From Bin87 sp965243255 (GTDB lineage: Bacteria; Chloroflexota; Dehalococcoidia; Lucifugimonadales; UBA3495): a stretch of 64,000 nt of DNA. A program made the position numbers and the translations under genes. The stretch lies in contig CBDEUH010000004.1 in NCBI GenBank assembly GCA_965243255.1, forward strand, positions 868,001 to 932,000. Direction: 5' to 3'. Below, piece after piece: positions 25,824 to 35,840 of the stretch. Below the pieces are notes generated by a model. The model was not told where the DNA came from. It saw only the letters and a list, made by a program, of their open reading frames with translations, and ran no database searches. The stretch's first letter is position 1. Every line of letters starts with the position of its first letter.

Positions 25824-26827
25824 CAGTCCACCTCCGGCCGGTGCGACGGCCCAAATTCTGCCAACAGCTGGTCTTCCTTCATCTGGTACCAGCCCGCGAC
25901 CACAGACTTGGAAGCCATGACGGTCGCGATGTACGGGGAAACACTCTGTCCGCTCGACCAGCCACCAGCCTGCATCAGGCTGGGCAACTCGGCGTTGCCC
26001 GCCGCCAAGTCGTGGGCCATGCCGATCCGGGGCGAGTGCCCCCGAAAACGTCCGGAGAGGCCGGCCCACTCGGCTGCCTGCTGTATGCGGTTGCTGATCT
26101 GCCTCCCACCGATGCCGAAGATGGGTTCGAACGGTTCCGGAGCGGGACCTTTCCTCAATTCCAGCATGCGAAGCAGGTAAACCATGGTGTGCAGGGAAAC
26201 GTACCCCGGCGCGGTCGACTGGCGCTTGCGGGTCTTGACGCGGCGAACAGCGAGCGATCCGGTTCCATCGGGCAGTTTCACCAAGTCTGACCATGTGGCG
26301 AGTTCACACTCCAGGCGCCTCAGCAGGCAATCGCGCATGAGGCTGATGAGCGCGATGTCCGTGGACGCCCTGAGCCCGGCCTGGGCCATTGTCTCGTGGG
26401 GCCGGGGCTTCCAGGCAGCCCTTTCAATCTGCAGGAACAGTTCCAGGGTAATGCCATCGGCCTGGCGCGGAACCCGACTGATGGTGTTGTGGATGCCCTT
26501 CCGCACCTTCGACAGGCGATAGTCCAGGGTGGGCGAAACGAGCCCGACCTCCTCGTGGCGGGCCCGGATGGCCGCGTTGGCGGTCTGGACCGCGGACCAG
26601 GATGACGTCTCAGCCATCTCAGCCAAATAGCCGGCCACCACTACCGGCTCAGCCGGCAATGCGGAGCATCCTCTGGCGGTACACCATGCTTCGAAGCGCT
26701 TACGATAATGAGCGTAAACGCGGCGGGTTTCGCCCGCGGAAGCGTTATCCCAGGCCGCCTGAATGCGGGCCAGGTCAATGGCGGTCAGACGTGTCGTTTC
26801 GTTGGGTTCAAACAGTGATATAGACAT
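25823..26827 (-). CDS. Tyrosine recombinase, small partner of pair 2
   Basis: 334 residues from ATG 26827; in-frame starts at 26890 and 26929 exist, but alignment with the pair 1 small recombinase (LTAIDLARIQAAWDNASAG beside LTPEQLSRMGEAYAHAQAAG) favours 26827. Core-binding domain about 20-110 (YRKRFEAWCTARGCSALPAEPVVV), then catalytic motifs ALISLMRDCLLRRLE, VKTRKRQST, FRGHSPRIGMAHDL, MQAGGW and SPYIATV / GWYQMKE. The usual AGRW motif reads AGGW here. The gene is followed, overlapping by one base, by the 654-aa recombinase. Together they presumably mobilise the 23.8-28.2 kb element. Confidence 0.86.
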   Translation of the reverse strand: MSISLFEPNETTRLTAIDLARIQAAWDNASAGETRRVYAHYRKRFEAWCTARGCSALPAEPVVVAGYLAEMAETSSWSAVQTANAAIRARHEEVGLVSPTLDYRLSKVRKGIHNTISRVPRQADGITLELFLQIERAAWKPRPHETMAQAGLRASTDIALISLMRDCLLRRLECELATWSDLVKLPDGTGSLAVRRVKTRKRQSTAPGYVSLHTMVYLLRMLELRKGPAPEPFEPIFGIGGRQISNRIQQAAEWAGLSGRFRGHSPRIGMAHDLAAGNAELPSLMQAGGWSSGQSVSPYIATVMASKSVVAGWYQMKEDQLLAEFGPSHRPEVD

Positions 26828-26853
26828 TTGGCAACTCGCACGGGGAGCAAATT

Positions 26854-26873
26854 GTTCCAAATTGGTTTGGAAC
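26854..26873 (-). promoter_or_regulatory. Perfect 8-bp inverted repeat upstream of the small recombinase (pair 2)
   Basis: GTTCCAAA (26854-26861) and TTTGGAAC (26866-26873) flank TTGG. It lies 27 bases before the chosen ATG (26827). Its place, 4-base spacer and outer TTCC/GGAA bases mirror the palindrome before pair 1 (7212-7237), so both may be operators or recombinase sites; spacing between TTCC and GGAA differs (10 versus 16 bases). Confidence 0.55.
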
Positions 26874-27009
26874 TCCCGTTGGGGTTTCATGGTATCAATA
26901 GGCGCGACAATCCCAGGGCAGAATGTCAACTGCGCCGAACCGCAAACGGGGTTTTCTGCGGGTTCTGTTAATGCACCTTAACGGTAATCCATACTTGGTT
27001 GGCGCCGAA

Positions 27010-28011
27010 TTAGCTTCCACTTCGGCATAGATCCAAGCCCATGGGCGCGACCGAATACAACCAGCAGCCAGCAGTCTCAATAGTCGTACCGTTTCTGCCG
27101 CCCCATTTGTCGTCCCCCAGCGAGACCAGCATGTTTCGCAGGTCACGCGCTTCTCGTTCATCCATGCCGCTTGACACACAGCGCACCAGGTAGACCATAC
27201 GGCGACCGTGTTCGACTACGAAGTCGTTGGACCCGTAGTGGAAGGGTCCACCCATCAGTTCCCCCAACCGGAAGAACACGCTCTCACTCGTGTACCCGAA
27301 GTAACGACAGCCATCTGCGAATTCGATGACGAACACGGTGGCGCCACCAACCTCGCCCGGCAGCCGAGCATCGTTGGCCCGCCACCAATCCCTCGCGACC
27401 CTATACCCGTCCACGAACCTCTCCGGAAATCTGCCTGTTGCAGACTGTTTGACCACTTCGAATACCCTCCTACGATGTTTCCGGGCCGGATCATAGTCGC
27501 CGCGGAAGTTCAATTTGGAGACGTGCGCCAAAACACCGGAAAATCGCGTTTTAGGCACAAAACCCCTGAAGTGCTCCGGGCGGCAGAGACTTGGCCGCCG
27601 TTCCCGGGGCACGAAAGGAATGAAATCAGCGGTCGGTTCCGGGAACTTGGAGCCGGCCGTCAAACGACCTGCTTTGACCCAGTTGCGGCAGGTTCTTGAT
27701 GGCGCAGCCAGTCCCAACACCTGCCACGGATCAACCACAGCCTGAAACGCCCAACCGCCGACAACCATCTTGCCCATAATCCGCCCACCCGTGGTTAGGG
27801 AATTCCGGAGTTGCTCAATGACCGCGATCATCTCCAGCTCACCTGCCCTCCCGACGAAACAGCCCTCCAGACCGATCTGGACCAACAGCCTCCTGGGCTG
27901 GCCTCCAAGTAGGCAGATCGCTTCACGCCGGAGGCCATCGGCCCCAGTGGGCACCGTAAGGTGCAGCAACAGGTTGACATCCGAATACCCCTCCATCGCA
28001 TCATCGGCCAT
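27010..28011 (-). CDS. Hypothetical protein with GIY-YIG-like C-terminal region
   Basis: About 333 residues if translation starts at ATG 28011; the frame is open to 28431 and the start is uncertain. The C-terminal 110 residues (VFVIEFADGCRYFGYTSESV, RLGELMGGPF, VYLVRCVSSGMDEREARDLRN) look like a GIY-YIG nuclease-type fold: a strand pair with FGYT in place of YVG(Y/I), followed by an Arg-bearing helix and a late glutamate. Typical catalytic residues cannot be confirmed. The N-terminal part has SDVNLLLHLTVPTGADGLRR. It lies upstream of the recombinase pair on the same strand and inside the proposed element, so it may supply a nuclease or accessory role in movement. Confidence 0.5.
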   Translation of the reverse strand: MADDAMEGYSDVNLLLHLTVPTGADGLRREAICLLGGQPRRLLVQIGLEGCFVGRAGELEMIAVIEQLRNSLTTGGRIMGKMVVGGWAFQAVVDPWQVLGLAAPSRTCRNWVKAGRLTAGSKFPEPTADFIPFVPRERRPSLCRPEHFRGFVPKTRFSGVLAHVSKLNFRGDYDPARKHRRRVFEVVKQSATGRFPERFVDGYRVARDWWRANDARLPGEVGGATVFVIEFADGCRYFGYTSESVFFRLGELMGGPFHYGSNDFVVEHGRRMVYLVRCVSSGMDEREARDLRNMLVSLGDDKWGGRNGTTIETAGCWLYSVAPMGLDLCRSGS

Positions 28012-28397
28012 ACCTGCGTAAACCCGCTCATCAAAAGCACGTTGGTCCAACGGCAGGAAGCCCTCACTGGGTACCCCAACACGAGAGTCATCACCAAGCT
28101 CACATAGCTGGTCGCAGAGGCTTGCACCAGGCTGGCGGAAATCGAGGATACGATGTTGGCAACGAAGCACGATTCCAATGGCTGACTGCAACCCCCGACC
28201 TGAGCCCCTCCCCACATTCTGGCCACGCGCCTGCCCCCGTCGGCGCCGTCGCGCGGACTGGACCCACCGACCCCAGTCAAGGGAGACAACCCCGCCCTTA
28301 TTCACATTGGTCCCTGGTGAAGGCCCAACAAGTTGCGGCTCAGGCCTGACCAACGATGGCCAATCTTCCCGGTCATTTCTCGGCCAATCTGCACCGC

Positions 28398-30938
28398 TCA
28401 AACCCCGGACCGCCGGCGAGCGTGGATCCACAGGACCGCGACCACTATGAACAACAGCAAACCGCCACCGGGCACAATCATCAGGAAGAACAATATTCCC
28501 GAATTAGCGCCGTCCTGACTCTGGCCGGGGGTTCTGCCAGTCACTGGCGGTTGCTTCGTCGGGGCAGCGACGGAGGCGATCGCCGTGGCGGCGATGGAAG
28601 GCCGGTCAATGGTTGAAGTTGGCAACGGGGTATCGGTAGGAACCGGAGTAGGCGTAGCGGCGCGGGTTGCCGGGGCGATGGCCACCGGCGCCTGAGTCAA
28701 GACCGGCGTCGGCGTGAATGTCACTGCTGGAGTTGGTGTTGGAGTCAACGCGAGCGTTGGCTCCGGAGTGGGCGTCGACCGCCGTACATCAAACACCGGC
28801 GTAGGATGATGACCTCGCCGCAAAGTAACCGCAGCGCTGGCGCCCGGCAGCGAACGGCCACCATGAATTACCTGAAGGAAGACCACAGCCTCTCCGTTGA
28901 GGTCGAAGGCCGCAGGTTCGTATTCCGGAAATCGGGCCGTTCCAGTGAAGTCCCCGTGTCGGTCCGTCGTGAAAGAAGACGACGACCCTTCAAAGGAGAA
29001 GTGAGGCCCACTGCGGATTCCTACGCCATAGCCTGCCGTATGCGGCTCTAGTCCGGTTACGGTAACCACGACCGGCGTGCCAATGCGCACGTAAGCGGGC
29101 ATGACCGCCAAGGAAAAGGGAGCGACCCTGACGCGGAAGTTGTGAGTGGCCACTCTGGGACGGTGGTTCCCCAGAGAAATTTCGATCCCGATCCACTCCC
29201 CGGACTGATGCCTTCCCGTGTGGCCGTACTCAAACTCCCAGTCGCCTTTGTCGGACGGATAAATTCTGCGCACTTGGCGGTCGCCCACTTTGATGTCCAC
29301 TGGCGGGACCTGGTAGTAGTCCGGACGTCTGGGCGGAAAGTTCCGGCCACGAATGATGATTGGTTGGTAACGCTTGACAATACCGTCGGACGGGTCAACG
29401 ATGACTTGCGGCACAGCAACGGGAACCAAAACAGAGGCCCTGTGCCCGCCGTCATCGGTCACTTCCAGAGTGAGCCTTTGGCCCGGTTCGAGAGACGCCA
29501 CCTTGTTGATGATTGCCGCAGTGAGATGGCCTTCCCGGTCGGTAACCAGAACGGTGGCGTTGAAGCGCCCGCCGCGTCGAACGTCGATGCAGCCATCCGG
29601 CGGGAACTCCCTACGGTCATCAAGCAATGCGATGGGTATGTCGCCCAGGGTAGCGATGCAAACCTTGCTGCCGGGCAGGTCGACAGCCGACACAAATCCG
29701 GTTCCACCCAGGGCGATGCCGTCACCATGCAAACCGGCCACCGTCAGCGAGGCTTCGGACACCGTCAATTCCACCGTAGCAGAGCCACCATTCCGGAAGT
29801 TGACCCTTATGGTAACGACGCCCGACAGCCTGGGCGGCAAAGCCACGGTCAGGACATTGCTTGACCTTGATTTAATCGCCGCGGGAATCCCCTCCGCCGT
29901 CACCCTGTCTACTACCCCCGCGTTGCCCGACACTAGTAGCAACACGTCGCTGCCGGGGGAGACTTCCTCAACTCCGGAAAGGACCAAGACGCCGCCGGCC
30001 ACGAAGACGACCCCCGGATGGACCTCCGAGTATCCGGTAACGCCCCGTGGACAAATGAGGTACCGGCCGGAAGCGGGAAATTGGGCCTCCTTGACGGTCA
30101 CTCTGGCCTTGAAGCGATGGTTCACGCCAGCCGTGGCGGTAGCGATTTCGCGCCAGCTGGGGCCGAAGGCACGGTCGCAGGCTCTCTCGTCGGTAACGTT
30201 GCTCTTTCCTGCGTAAAGCCTGACGCTGGAGCCGCCCTCAAACCCGACACCGGTGAAGGTCAACTTCTGCCCGTACCGCACGCTCTCGCCAGCATCGTCA
30301 ACCTGCAGGACTGGAATTACCGAAAGGTCAGCGGTTGGAGCATCTTTGTCGTGAATGCCGGCCAATTTGACCGAAACCTCGTAGCGGTCGTCCGGCGGCG
30401 GCTCGATGGGCAAACGCAGGTTGCGCAGAACAATCCGGAAGTGGTTCAGGCTGGTTTCGCAATCCGGTGGGGCATTGTTGTAGTCCCGCCAAGCAACACA
30501 GTTCGGGAGTCCGATCTCGTGGGTATTGTCATCCCCAGTTCCTACGTCAATCCACTGAGGTTGGAAACTGCCAACGACGTACATGGTAACGTCGCCTTTG
30601 CCAAGGCCGGAAACGCCCATTTCCCCAGGCAGTTCAATGGTGACGGGGCCCATGTCTTCGGCCGCGGTGTGGCAATGCTGGCCTTTGGAACCGGTAAAAC
30701 GGAGTGTCAGCTCAACGGCGTTCCCCGCTCCCGATTCATCCTGTTCGAGAGCCAGCCTCGTGCACGCTTTGGTCTGCGCCTCAACCGGAGATACGGCGGG
30801 GGTAGGGCGCAAGGCAGGCAAGCTCACTTCCGCTACGGCCAATGTGGCGACAGATACCAAGATTGCGGAGGCAGAGAGCGTCAGCCATCGGCGATGACGA
30901 CGCGGCAACACATGGGCACGGCCAATGGATCCAGCCAT
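28398..30938 (-). CDS. Secreted surface protein with Ig/IPT-like repeats, Pro-Thr stalk and C-terminal anchor
   Basis: 846 residues from ATG 30938 (GTG 30950 is an alternative). A basic N-terminus and hydrophobic stretch (WLTLSASAILVSVATLAVA) form a signal peptide. The body is rich in beta segments typical of IPT/TIG or Ig-like folds (KLTFTGVGFEGGSSVRLY, VLVLSGVEEVSPGSDVLLLVS, PIIIRGRNFPP, PVVVTVTGLEPH). A Thr/Pro-rich stalk (TPTPEPTLALTPTPTPAVTF, about 710-790) precedes one membrane helix (FFLMIVPGGGLLLFIVVAVLW) and a short basic tail. Such stalked, C-terminally anchored proteins are common in Chloroflexota. Role probably adhesion or cell-surface structure; no enzyme domain seen. Confidence 0.75.
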   Translation of the reverse strand: MAGSIGRAHVLPRRHRRWLTLSASAILVSVATLAVAEVSLPALRPTPAVSPVEAQTKACTRLALEQDESGAGNAVELTLRFTGSKGQHCHTAAEDMGPVTIELPGEMGVSGLGKGDVTMYVVGSFQPQWIDVGTGDDNTHEIGLPNCVAWRDYNNAPPDCETSLNHFRIVLRNLRLPIEPPPDDRYEVSVKLAGIHDKDAPTADLSVIPVLQVDDAGESVRYGQKLTFTGVGFEGGSSVRLYAGKSNVTDERACDRAFGPSWREIATATAGVNHRFKARVTVKEAQFPASGRYLICPRGVTGYSEVHPGVVFVAGGVLVLSGVEEVSPGSDVLLLVSGNAGVVDRVTAEGIPAAIKSRSSNVLTVALPPRLSGVVTIRVNFRNGGSATVELTVSEASLTVAGLHGDGIALGGTGFVSAVDLPGSKVCIATLGDIPIALLDDRREFPPDGCIDVRRGGRFNATVLVTDREGHLTAAIINKVASLEPGQRLTLEVTDDGGHRASVLVPVAVPQVIVDPSDGIVKRYQPIIIRGRNFPPRRPDYYQVPPVDIKVGDRQVRRIYPSDKGDWEFEYGHTGRHQSGEWIGIEISLGNHRPRVATHNFRVRVAPFSLAVMPAYVRIGTPVVVTVTGLEPHTAGYGVGIRSGPHFSFEGSSSSFTTDRHGDFTGTARFPEYEPAAFDLNGEAVVFLQVIHGGRSLPGASAAVTLRRGHHPTPVFDVRRSTPTPEPTLALTPTPTPAVTFTPTPVLTQAPVAIAPATRAATPTPVPTDTPLPTSTIDRPSIAATAIASVAAPTKQPPVTGRTPGQSQDGANSGILFFLMIVPGGGLLLFIVVAVLWIHARRRSGV

Positions 30939-31830
30939 AACGTTCAGCACGCGTCACCCGTTGTGGCGGCGTAATGGCACAGCGGCTACGGCCACACGCT
31001 GTCGGCGGCCAGCACTGCAGCTGTGCATCGAATGGAAGCAGGCTCGCCGGAACACCGCCACCGATAGCCTTCCCAGCCGGTGCTCGGGAGATGGCGCCCG
31101 CCACGACCAGTGGGGATACCTCAGCAAAGAGAGTCTGAGAAGTTTGAGCAACTGCCAACGTCCCGCCAGGAATCCACACTGCAGGTCTCCGTAGTCCCAT
31201 GCTTCCGGCAGGCACAGGCCCGGTTTGGTCAATATCTCGGTTTGCCGCACATCCACAAACGGACTCAGGTCGACTGCATCCGCGCAATCAGCCCTAATAT
31301 TTTCGTCAGTGCGTCGTTGTGAACCTGTGATAATCAGGCTCAATTTGTGCCAGTTTTGCGCCAATAGCCCGTAGCGCGGACTGTGACGCACCGGAGTTGG
31401 CCTGCAGCAATGGTCTGCGCACCTGTCGTGGCGGTCGCCGACCTAGGCTAAGCTATCGCCGATGTTGAGTGAACGGGCGACGCCAAGTCCGCGGACCACG
31501 GCTCGTGTGGTCCTTCGCGCCATCCACGTACCCAGTCACGACGTGCTATAGGGGCCGTCACCGACAAAGCTCTTGCGCACCGCTGTCGAACTCAAGGCTC
31601 TTCACGGTCCGACCGAGATACAGGCCCAACCACAGGTGACTGGCTGAACGCTCACCACTAGCTCGCGCGGGACGGTGCTTCAGAATCGTTGCAGTCCGAC
31701 CTTCTGAACGAAGCAGCCGCATCGTGTCGCAACGTTCTCCATGCGACCACCGGACACCGCGTGCTACACTAGAATCCCTGACGCGGTCGTCATCAATCGC
31801 GCCGCGTGGCGCACCCAGGAGGACAAGGCG
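30939..31830. other. No convincing gene
   Basis: Short overlapping frames only. A likely promoter for the next gene lies near 31770 (TACACT as -10). Nothing else recognised. Confidence 0.45.
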
Positions 31831-32073
31831 ATGAACCGTTACCGTTGGACCGGGCGGATCGCATTTGCTGGGGCGGGCTTTCTCGCTCTTATTATCGCGT
31901 TCGTGGCGACTGTAAGGGTTCTCAACGTAGCCCTTGCCGGCGCGCAGCCCGAGGCTTTCGTACTCACCGCAATGATGACGGCACCGTTCTCAATAGGTGC
32001 GGTGATCATATCCACCATGGCCGCTGCGGTGGTGGAATCCCAGTTGCGCCGGAAACGGCCTACCGGAGCCTGA
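31831..32073 (+). CDS. Small two-helix membrane protein
   Basis: 80 residues from ATG 31831, with CAGGAGGACAAGGCG upstream giving a strong ribosome site. A basic start (MNRYRWTGR) precedes a membrane helix (IAFAGAGFLALIIAFVATV); a second follows (VLTAMMTAPFSIGAVIISTMAAAVV), ending in a basic tail QLRRKRP. No family recognised. It could be a small membrane toxin or holin-like cargo protein, but nothing in the sequence proves it. Confidence 0.65.
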   Translation: MNRYRWTGRIAFAGAGFLALIIAFVATVRVLNVALAGAQPEAFVLTAMMTAPFSIGAVIISTMAAAVVESQLRRKRPTGA

Positions 32074-32735
32074 CCCAATCCCTGGTACCCCGATCCCGGC
32101 GAAGTCAGTCGACACCTTGATGCAAATTGTGCTCTCAAAGAACACGGCTCACTGACGTTGGTCAAACACATACCGCACCACCGCATCAGCGAAAGTTGTA
32201 CCAGACCAAAACACGTTTCCCTGTCCGATGAAGCGATCCCAGTATGGGCTCAATCGGAGGAACCAAATGTGGCTCAGACAAAGGGAAGCGAACTCGCGAT
32301 CAGGTAGCTCCAACCCGCGCGCGTAAAGCCAATTGATTGCTCTTCAATATTTCCAGGCGGCGCCGGTGGGCTGTCAGGGGACTCAGAGGGCATGATAGTA
32401 GAAAAAAAGTCCCCACCTGGTGCGCCGCCAAGGGCAGCGTGTGGGGATCTGTTATTGGAACTCCGCCATTTGCGGGAACCTGTTGTCAACTAGCCGCCAA
32501 TTTCGCGAGGGAATCTCGCTGCCATGAATCCGAAGTAGCTGGAGGAGATTTCAGCCGTTGAACCGACGGTTTGCGTAATCCGGTCCACCGCCAAAACAAT
32601 GCTTTCCTCAAGCCATCCCGGATGGTGAGAATTGCCATAAACCCGAGGACATTTCACTACTCCAGCGAGGTAAACCTTGAGGGCGCCAGACAACCGTAGT
32701 AAAGTCCACTCCATCCCAGCGATGGAGCCAAGGGC
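32074..32735. other. Intergenic stretch with a possible reverse-strand terminator
   Basis: On the reverse strand GTGGGGA pairs imperfectly spaced with TCCCCAC (32410-32416 and 32441-32447) and is followed by seven T residues (32408-32402 read in reverse), which would end transcripts coming from the right. A 74-codon reverse frame (32490-32714) precedes it, without a ribosome site. GGGGACT/AGTCCCC (32377-32383 and 32408-32414) forms an alternative hairpin. Confidence 0.4.
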
Positions 32736-33713
32736 GTGTCAACGGCAGACGAATCAACATCAACGTGGCAGCAGGAAGCGTATGCCTCTGTGACGGAATA
32801 TAACAATTGGTACGTCCAGTTCGCTCGCGATGCATACACTGCTGCGCGGACCGACGCCGCGAATCTCGTCAACCAAGCGTTTGCACTGACGAACGACCTG
32901 ACCGAGGTTACCCCAGAGGTCCTCACACGGACGCCGCAGATAATCAAGGTCATGCGAATGACGAGCTCTCCAACCTGGGCAGTAGACCGGCTCATAGGCA
33001 TAAGCACCTACCCTACCCAGTCCCCCCAAAGCGGGGCCTCTGTCGAAACGCTGGTCAACAACATGGAAGCGAACAAGCTGCCTAAAGACCGGCAGGGGCT
33101 GCACACCGCGCTTGGAAAACTCATAGGCAACATCAAACGCAGGTACGACCTAACTGTTCTCACGTGGGTGGAGCCACCTCGCAACCCAACAGACGAGGAA
33201 TGGACTCTCGCCAACCACCTACTAACCGACCGACTCGCTCAATCCATCGCAAACCCGAAAATCCCCGCAGAGCAGGAATCGCGGCAAGTGAACCGAATCG
33301 TGGACTGGCTGGAAAACCGGGGCTACACTGCCGACACCCGGAAGGGTCTCCAATACCCGGATATGAAGGCAGGAACCTTCCGGAGGAACCTCAGGATGGA
33401 GGGCACTCTGCCTAACGGCGACACGAAAGCAGTGCCGATAGACATCGCAGTCCTTCCCCTACAAGCACAACCCGGCGATCTCCCAGTCATGATCGAATGC
33501 AAGTCCGCCGGAGACTACACCAACGTCAACAAACTCCAGAAGGAAGAGGCAACCAAGTACCAGAACCTCCAGCGGAAGCACGGGCAAAGGCTGACATACG
33601 CGCTGTACCTCAGCTGTTACTTCGACCAGAAATTTCGGGACGACGAGGCAGCCAGCGGCTTCACCTTCATCTGGCACCACCGTCACCAAGAACTGGTAAA
33701 CCTAGGATTATGA
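32736..33713 (+). CDS. XamI-type type II restriction endonuclease
   Basis: 325 residues from GTG 32736 (GGAGCCAAGGGC upstream). The fold is read from the PD-(D/E)xK-like core: Asp236 in VPIDIAVLPL, Glu254 and Lys256 in VMIECKSAGD, preceded by the conserved Arg-rich region FRRNLRMEGTLPNGDTKAVP. Together with QSRQ-like and RQVNRIVDWLENRGY segments this matches the XamI restriction family, whose prototype cuts GTCGAC. The specificity of this enzyme is inferred from the family and its partner, not shown. Its stop overlaps the start of the adenine methyltransferase by four bases (ATGA), so the two genes form one operon. Confidence 0.75.
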   Translation: MSTADESTSTWQQEAYASVTEYNNWYVQFARDAYTAARTDAANLVNQAFALTNDLTEVTPEVLTRTPQIIKVMRMTSSPTWAVDRLIGISTYPTQSPQSGASVETLVNNMEANKLPKDRQGLHTALGKLIGNIKRRYDLTVLTWVEPPRNPTDEEWTLANHLLTDRLAQSIANPKIPAEQESRQVNRIVDWLENRGYTADTRKGLQYPDMKAGTFRRNLRMEGTLPNGDTKAVPIDIAVLPLQAQPGDLPVMIECKSAGDYTNVNKLQKEEATKYQNLQRKHGQRLTYALYLSCYFDQKFRDDEAASGFTFIWHHRHQELVNLGL

Positions 33714-35239
33714 ACACCGCGAAAAGCCCAGAGGAAAACAAACGTCAAAGCGAACAAGCTCAGATTGACTCCGCGAAGGGCCACCAGGAACGAAATCGGC
33801 TAGGCCAATTCGCCACCCCATGGCCGATTGCCGACCAGATGCTGGCCTACGCCGCCACCTTGCAGGACTCCCCTGAGATCCGATTCCTTGACCCAGCTCT
33901 GGGAACCGGCGTTTTCTACTCGGCCCTAAGGCAGCACTTCAACCCAGAGACGATTTCGGTTGCCACCGGTTACGAGATAGACCAGCAATGCGCCGCGGTC
34001 GCAAATGGCATTTGGTCCAGAACCGGTCTCTACGTGAAGGTACAGGACTTCACCCAGGCGTCACCCTTGGTTGACCAACCAAGGTTTAACTTGGTGATAT
34101 GCAATCCCCCATACGTCCGTCACCACCACATCCAAGCCGGCCAAAAGGACATCCTCAGGCGACGGCTAAGGCAGTACGGCCACATGGAACTAAACGGCTT
34201 AGCTGGCCTCTACGGATACTTCATGGGCTTGACTCATCCCCATATGGACGACGGAGCCCTGGCCGGCTGGCTGATTCCCAGCGAATTCATGGACGTCAAC
34301 TACGGCCAAGGAATCAGGGACTACCTCTGCCGACACGTGACCTTGCACCATATCCACAGGTTCGATCCGGAAGACTCCCAGTTCTACGACGCGCTGGTGT
34401 CGTCCGCCATCGTTTGGTTCACCAAGAACCAGCCACCGCGGAATCACACCGTGCGCATGACCTTCGGCAACAGCCTGGCGAAACCAGCCATGGAACAGCA
34501 TGTGGCACTGGACCTGCTCCGGCAGGACCCCAAATGGACCAAATACCCAGGAACGACGAAACCCATCGACCCACATGCGACGGTGCTGTCGCAACTATTC
34601 GACGTACGACGGGGAGTTGCCACCGGCAACAACGGTTACTTCATCATACCGGAAGCAAATGTCCAACAACTCGCGCTTCCCATGTGGGCGCTCAAGCCCA
34701 TCCTCCCCGGACCAAGAAACCTCGACCTCACTCACATTCAGGCCAGAGAAGACGGCACACCCGACATACCGCACCGGCTTTTCCTGCTGGACTCGGAAAT
34801 GGATGGCGAAACAATCAGACAATCGTCACCAAGCCTCGCACGGTACCTCGACTCCGGCCACGAGCAAGGCGTGCCAAACCGATACCTCTGCGCAAAGCGC
34901 CACCCGTGGTATTCCCAAGAACAACGTACAGCAGCGCCATTCCTGTCCACATACCTGGGACGCCACCGGAAAGGGGATCCACGACCGTTCAGATTCATCA
35001 TGAACGACTCATGCGCGATCGCTCACAACGTCTATCTGATGCTCTACCCGAAAGGCCCCCTGAAGGAGGGCATCGAAAACGATGCCAATCTCAAACTCGA
35101 GACCTGGCAAGCCCTAAACCGAATAGACCCACTTCACATGATCCAAGAAGGCAGGGTTTACGGTGGCGGACTAAGAAAACTGGAACCCAGCGAACTAGGG
35201 AAGTTGCCCGTGCAGGACATAGCGGAACTCCTCCTGTGA
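33710..35239 (+). CDS. Type II N6-adenine DNA methyltransferase
   Basis: 509 residues from ATG 33710. The SAM-binding motif I FLDPALGTGVFYSAL (about 59-73) and catalytic motif IV NPPY (132-135) define a gamma-type N6-adenine methyltransferase. The C-terminal half (about 290-500) is the target-recognition region (FDVRRGVATGNNGYFI, FRFIMNDSCAIAHNVYLMLYPKG, GGGLRKLEPSELGKLPV), like SalI/PaeR7I/XamI-class enzymes. It protects DNA from the neighbouring endonuclease. The frame is open to 33497 within the endonuclease gene, but the ATGA overlap sets the start. Confidence 0.88.
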   Translation: MNTAKSPEENKRQSEQAQIDSAKGHQERNRLGQFATPWPIADQMLAYAATLQDSPEIRFLDPALGTGVFYSALRQHFNPETISVATGYEIDQQCAAVANGIWSRTGLYVKVQDFTQASPLVDQPRFNLVICNPPYVRHHHIQAGQKDILRRRLRQYGHMELNGLAGLYGYFMGLTHPHMDDGALAGWLIPSEFMDVNYGQGIRDYLCRHVTLHHIHRFDPEDSQFYDALVSSAIVWFTKNQPPRNHTVRMTFGNSLAKPAMEQHVALDLLRQDPKWTKYPGTTKPIDPHATVLSQLFDVRRGVATGNNGYFIIPEANVQQLALPMWALKPILPGPRNLDLTHIQAREDGTPDIPHRLFLLDSEMDGETIRQSSPSLARYLDSGHEQGVPNRYLCAKRHPWYSQEQRTAAPFLSTYLGRHRKGDPRPFRFIMNDSCAIAHNVYLMLYPKGPLKEGIENDANLKLETWQALNRIDPLHMIQEGRVYGGGLRKLEPSELGKLPVQDIAELLL

Positions 35240-35840
35240 AAAGCTGCACACTGACAGGCCATACGCACCGATCAGCCATACCGAAACCCAATCGACGTGA
35301 TTTTACGCCGCTTCGCACCACCGAGCACAACAGCCACAATGGGGGCGCGGCAGGCCGGCGTCGGTGGCTGACACCCCTTCCGGTGCGCGCCCCTCGCCGC
35401 CGGCAACTGATGCTCATGTGCCTCAAGCAACAGCCGCCTCTCGGGCTTCTCATAGTGCTCTTCGTCGCAATGCCTTTCTCAGCGCCGCATTTCAGGGAAA
35501 CCTTGGCCGCTACGTCCCAGATGGTGTCCTAACGGAGCTAGTTCTTCTTGAAACGGCTGGCGTCGCCTTCGCTGGGAACGTGCTCGAGCCGGCAGGCGTC
35601 CCCGGAAAGCCGTTGACAGCCGTCCACGAAATTTCAAATGTGCCATGCTGCGAAAACCGCGACGGCCCTCACAGCGCCTGATACACGTTTTTTGGTAACT
35701 ACCACGAAATTCATCCCGGAGGAATTTCCGTCACTAGCGCTGACTGAAGATCGGTGGGTACCCGGAAAATCGCTAAGGTCGCCGTTATGATGACCCACTC
35801 GCAAGGAATCGACTGGCTGCCCCCCGAAAGGACATCTGCC
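35240..35840. other. No convincing gene
   Basis: Short frames only between the methyltransferase and the ApeA-like gene. The final 20 bases contain GAAAGGACATC, the ribosome site for 35841. Confidence 0.5.

Larger units (their letters stand above)
23801..28210 (-). mobile_element. Putative 4.4-kb recombinase element (pair 2) with defined ends
   Basis: The limits are set by comparison with the short copy at 13395-13802: the left block is 23801-23890 and the right block 28091 to about 28206. Between them on the reverse strand lie a GIY-YIG-like gene, a small tyrosine recombinase and a large one with tandem core-binding repeats. Exact termini and target duplication are not resolved; the element could extend a little beyond both blocks. 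Confidence 0.5.

Noticed and set aside
25824..26294. In-frame N-terminal extension of the large recombinase (pair 2), giving an 811-aa frame
   Set aside because: It lies wholly inside the small recombinase gene in another frame; the TGATG coupling at 25823 gives the natural start, and the shorter length matches the paralogue at 8320-10260.
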